Positions 61,196-64,000 of a stretch of 64,000 nt of DNA are shown here, in pieces. Each line of letters opens with the position of its first letter. The first letter of the stretch is position 1. Source of the DNA: Peptoclostridium acidaminophilum DSM 3953 (GTDB lineage Bacteria > Bacillota > Clostridia > Peptostreptococcales > Peptostreptococcaceae); the NCBI RefSeq assembly GCF_000597865.1, contig NZ_CP007452.1:124001-188000 (forward strand), given 5' to 3'. The notes beneath the pieces were generated by a model. That model did not search any database. It saw only the letters and a program-made list of their open reading frames with translations, and was not told the DNA's origin. The position numbers and the translations under genes are program-made.

Positions 61196-62191
61196 ATGAG
61201 GAAAATAATGAGCATTTTTATAATTGCCTTACTGTCTATTTCATTGGTTGCTTGCGGCTCTGGAAAATCAGGCGAAAATGTGGCTAAGGTAAATGGCAAG
61301 TTTATCACTGCGCAGGATTTTGAAAAGAACCTGGCGCTTACAAAAAAAGGCTATGAAGGACTCTACGGCGAGGAAATATGGACGAAGGACGCCGGAGATG
61401 GAAAGACATTCAACGAGCTCATAAAGGAACAGGTGCTTGAAACAATGATATCTGTCGAAGTGCTCTATCAGGAGGCACAAAAGCAAGGCGTAAAAGTTGA
61501 TGAGTCTGAGGTTGACAAAGCATTGAAGGAGTTCAAGGATAGTGTTGCGGCGAGTGCGGATATGAAGACATTCCTTGAGAAGAGCAAGATAGACGATGAA
61601 TTTATAAAAAACCAGCTGAGAAAAGAGCTTACAGTTTCGGGACTTGAAGAGAGTTTCAAAGCAGAGCTCAAGCTCACCGATGCAGACCTCGAGGATTACT
61701 TCGAAAAGAACAAGGAAAACTACAGGAATCAGCAAGTCAGGGCATCCCACATACTCATCAAGACTGTGGATGACAGCATGAATCCGCTTTCGGAGGACAA
61801 GATAAAAGAGCAGGAAAAGCTTGCAAACGAGGTGCTTCAAAAGGCCAAGGCGGGCGACGATTTTGCGGAGCTTGCCAAAACATACTCGCAGGATGAAGGC
61901 TCTGCAAAAAACGGCGGAGACCTGAATTTTTTCGGCAAGGGCGTAATGGTGCCTGAGTTCGAAGAGGCTGCGTTCAAGCTTGAAAAAGGCCAGATATCAG
62001 AGCTGGTAAAAAGCCAGTTCGGCTACCACATAATAAAGGTGACTGACAAGATAGACGAGATACCTGAGTTCGAAAAGCTTAAGGATTCGATAAAGAGCGA
62101 GATGGAACAGAGCAAATACAATCAGTTCGCGACTGAGCTCAACGAAAAGGCTAAGATTGAAAAGCTGCTAAAGGATGAAACGAAGAAGTAG
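61196..62191 (+). CDS. PrsA-like peptidyl-prolyl isomerase lipoprotein
   Basis: An extracytoplasmic foldase. ATG 61196 has AAAGGA 8 nt upstream (another ATG three codons earlier). The N-terminus is a lipoprotein signal with lipobox LVAC (Cys20). A SurA/PrsA-type N-terminal chaperone region is followed by a parvulin domain (VRASHILIKT..., GDDFAELAKTYSQDEGSAKNGGDLNFFGKG, FGYHIIKVTD). 331 residues. It probably helps fold secreted proteins at the membrane surface. Confidence 0.92.
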   Translation: MRKIMSIFIIALLSISLVACGSGKSGENVAKVNGKFITAQDFEKNLALTKKGYEGLYGEEIWTKDAGDGKTFNELIKEQVLETMISVEVLYQEAQKQGVKVDESEVDKALKEFKDSVAASADMKTFLEKSKIDDEFIKNQLRKELTVSGLEESFKAELKLTDADLEDYFEKNKENYRNQQVRASHILIKTVDDSMNPLSEDKIKEQEKLANEVLQKAKAGDDFAELAKTYSQDEGSAKNGGDLNFFGKGVMVPEFEEAAFKLEKGQISELVKSQFGYHIIKVTDKIDEIPEFEKLKDSIKSEMEQSKYNQFATELNEKAKIEKLLKDETKK

Positions 62192-62292
62192 ACTCAAATA
62201 GAATTGGTTTTTCAATGACTGAATAAACGGCTCGGGCGCTTGTCCGGGCCTGAACAGTTTTAAACAGGGAAAAGATCTGGGAGGAAATATTT

Positions 62293-63897
62293 ATGAAAAA
62301 GGATTCCTTTTTAAAGGGAGCTTTCATACTGGGGATAGCAGGCATAATCGTCAAGGTCATGGGAGCGTTCTTCAGGATACCGCTTACAAACATAATAAGT
62401 TCAGAGGGTATAGGCTACTATTCTACGGCATATCCAATGTACGTGCTGCTGCTTGTAATATCCACGGCTGGATTTCCAACAGCCATATCAAAGCTTGTAT
62501 CGGAAAAGGTTGCACTTGGAGACAGAAGAGGAGCCCATAAGATATTCAAGACATCATTCACCGCACTCATATCTGTAGGGGTACTAAGCTCGCTGCTACT
62601 GTATTTTGGTTCGGATTTTCTGGTTAGCAGCTGGTTTAAGAATCCAAAGGCGGAGTATTCTATGAAGGCAATTGCACCGGCGCTTTTTTTTGTGTCGATT
62701 ATGTCATCCTATAGAGGATATTTCCAGGGGCTACAGGATATGAAGCCTACGGCTATATCGCAGATAATAGAGCAGTTTTTCAGGGTTGGGCTTGGACTGT
62801 TTCTCGCTGTATTTCTGCTTGATAAAGGCAAGGAGTATGCTGCGGCGGGAGCGTCGTTTGGAGCTACTGCGGGAGCAGTTTTCGGAGCGCTGTTCATGTT
62901 GTATATATACATGAAGAGCAAAAAAAGCATACATAGCGAAATAGAGAGAAACCCCGGGAATCACAGCGAAGAATCATCGTCTGAAATCATTAAAAAGCTT
63001 CTGAATATTGCTGTGCCTATAACTATAGGCGCTGGGATAATACCGATAATGACATTTATAGATACGGCTATAGTCATGAGAAGGCTTCAGGACATTGGAT
63101 TTAGCGTTGAAGAGTCATCAAGCCTTTACGGCCAGCTTACAGGAATGGCGGCAACGCTTGTAAACCTCCCGCAAGTGCTTACTGTGGCGCTTTCGATGAG
63201 TCTTGTGCCGCTGATATCTCAGTGTATGGCGCAAAAGAATATAGATGCAGCGAAGGAATACACTCAAATATCAGTCAAGGTTTCGAGCGTGGCCTCATTT
63301 CCAGCTGCATTCGGGCTTGCCGTGCTATCTGTCCCTATAATGAAGTTGCTGTTTCCAAATGAGCCTGCATCTGCCGGTGACATACTGCTTTATCTTTCGC
63401 TGGGAGTTGTTTTTCTCGGCTACACACAGACCTTCACGGGCATATTCCAGGGTTTGGGCAGGGCGTATGTTCCGGTGAAGAACCTGGCTATAGGAGCTGT
63501 GTTCAAGATAGGTATAAGCTACGTTCTGACGGGAATACCGTCAATCAACGTTAAAGGGGCGGCGTTGGGAACGGTGGTTGCATATGGAGTGGCTGCTGTG
63601 CTCAACTTCGTATATATAAAGAAATATATTAACATAAAATTTGAGATAATGGATTCTGTAGTGAAGCCTATGCTGGCATCGCTTATAATGGCAGGAGTTG
63701 TATGGGTTTCGTTTGCTGCAGTAGTAGGCAGCCTTGGAAACAATCTCTCGTGCGCAGTCTCGATATGTATAGGTATGGCTGCTTATATAGTGCTGCTTTT
63801 TAGAGTCGGCATAATAAAGGAGTCGGAGATACTTGTAATTCCAAGAGGCAAAAAGCTTGTTGGAATACTCAAAAAAACAAGGCTGCTAAAGGCATAA
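62293..63897 (+). CDS. SpoVB/MurJ-like polysaccharide (lipid) flippase
   Basis: A 534-residue MOP-family membrane protein with about 14 helices (KGAFILGIAGIIVKVMGAFFRIPLTNIISSEGIGYYSTAYPMY). It is closest to the SpoVB/YabM group thought to flip lipid-linked wall precursors. The position after mfd agrees with Bacillus yabM. No spoVT-like gene lies between mfd and it. Substrate is inferred. Confidence 0.9.
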   Translation: MKKDSFLKGAFILGIAGIIVKVMGAFFRIPLTNIISSEGIGYYSTAYPMYVLLLVISTAGFPTAISKLVSEKVALGDRRGAHKIFKTSFTALISVGVLSSLLLYFGSDFLVSSWFKNPKAEYSMKAIAPALFFVSIMSSYRGYFQGLQDMKPTAISQIIEQFFRVGLGLFLAVFLLDKGKEYAAAGASFGATAGAVFGALFMLYIYMKSKKSIHSEIERNPGNHSEESSSEIIKKLLNIAVPITIGAGIIPIMTFIDTAIVMRRLQDIGFSVEESSSLYGQLTGMAATLVNLPQVLTVALSMSLVPLISQCMAQKNIDAAKEYTQISVKVSSVASFPAAFGLAVLSVPIMKLLFPNEPASAGDILLYLSLGVVFLGYTQTFTGIFQGLGRAYVPVKNLAIGAVFKIGISYVLTGIPSINVKGAALGTVVAYGVAAVLNFVYIKKYINIKFEIMDSVVKPMLASLIMAGVVWVSFAAVVGSLGNNLSCAVSICIGMAAYIVLLFRVGIIKESEILVIPRGKKLVGILKKTRLLKA

Positions 63898-63930
63898 ATA
63901 AGTAATGAATGAAAGGGTACTTGAATTGAG

Positions 63931-63975
63931 GCCGCCTGCATTTGGTGATTCGACAAAATGCAGGTGGCTTTTTAT
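63931..63975 (+). terminator. Terminator after the flippase gene
   Basis: GCCGCCTGCATTT (63931-63943) pairs with AAATGCAGGTGGC (63956-63968) and is followed by TTTTTAT. A long GC-rich stem with one G-T pair. Confidence 0.93.
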
Positions 63976-64000
63976 CTTTCAAAGCTGTATTGTGTGGTTT

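Noticed and set aside
62229-62250. Hairpin GGCTCGGGC/GTCCGGGCC between the PrsA-like gene and the flippase gene as a terminator
   Set aside because: It has two G-T pairs and no T run directly after it.

Overview
This 64 kb window is a gene-dense stretch of a Gram-positive, probably spore-forming and anaerobic Clostridia-type genome. Signs of this are strong AAGGAGG ribosome binding sites, Firmicutes-type regulation (a T-box and an L10 leader), spoVG, AbrB and SpoVB-like genes, zinc forms of L33, S14, L36 and S4, and a right half that follows the origin-proximal gene order of Bacillus subtilis. AUA is heavily used for Ile and AGA/AGG for Arg even in the most expressed genes. A Peptostreptococcaceae-like organism would fit, but this is an inference and I cannot name the species.

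Layout. (1) 1-12.5 kb: tRNA-Thr, tuf copy 1, rpmG-secE-nusG, rplK-rplA, rplJ-rplL behind an L10 leader, then rpoB-rpoC. (2) 12.5-17.4 kb: the str operon (an L7Ae-like gene, rpsL, rpsG, fusA, tuf copy 2). (3) 17.7-33.4 kb: S10, spc and alpha operons as one co-directional block from rpsJ to rplQ, with secY, adk, map, a KOW protein and infA inside. (4) 33.6-37.8 kb: ecfA1-ecfA2-ecfT (energy module of vitamin/metal ECF importers), truA, rplM-rpsI. (5) 37.8-38.1 kb: an intergenic region with four DnaA-box-like 9-mers, three of them perfect. (6) 38.1-64 kb: a thymidylate-kinase-like gene, holB, ricT, a TrmN6-like methyltransferase, rsmI, abrB (minus), pncB (minus), a HAD phosphatase, T-box-metG, tatD, a stress-protein-like membrane protein (minus), a YabE-like G5/3D protein, rnmV, rsmA, murC (minus), purR, spoVG, glmU, prs, pth, mfd, a PrsA-like lipoprotein foldase and a SpoVB/MurJ-like flippase.

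Together these genes supply the translation machinery, RNA polymerase, the Sec channel, precursor supply for replication and wall synthesis (thymidylate kinase, PRPP, UDP-GlcNAc, MurC) and RNA/DNA maintenance (Mfd, RNase M5, RsmA, RsmI). All of this is known biology. I see no mobile element, CRISPR array or defence system, and I did not find a clearly new multi-gene system.

The most noteworthy signals lie between genes. They are the DnaA-box cluster at the point where two blocks that are apart in B. subtilis are joined here, together with the absence of yabA downstream; a 19 bp perfect inverted repeat before rpoB; a very long GAAA-capped hairpin after rplQ with a competing upstream stem; two near-identical tuf genes with duplicated terminators; and candidate sigma-H and sigma-B type promoters.
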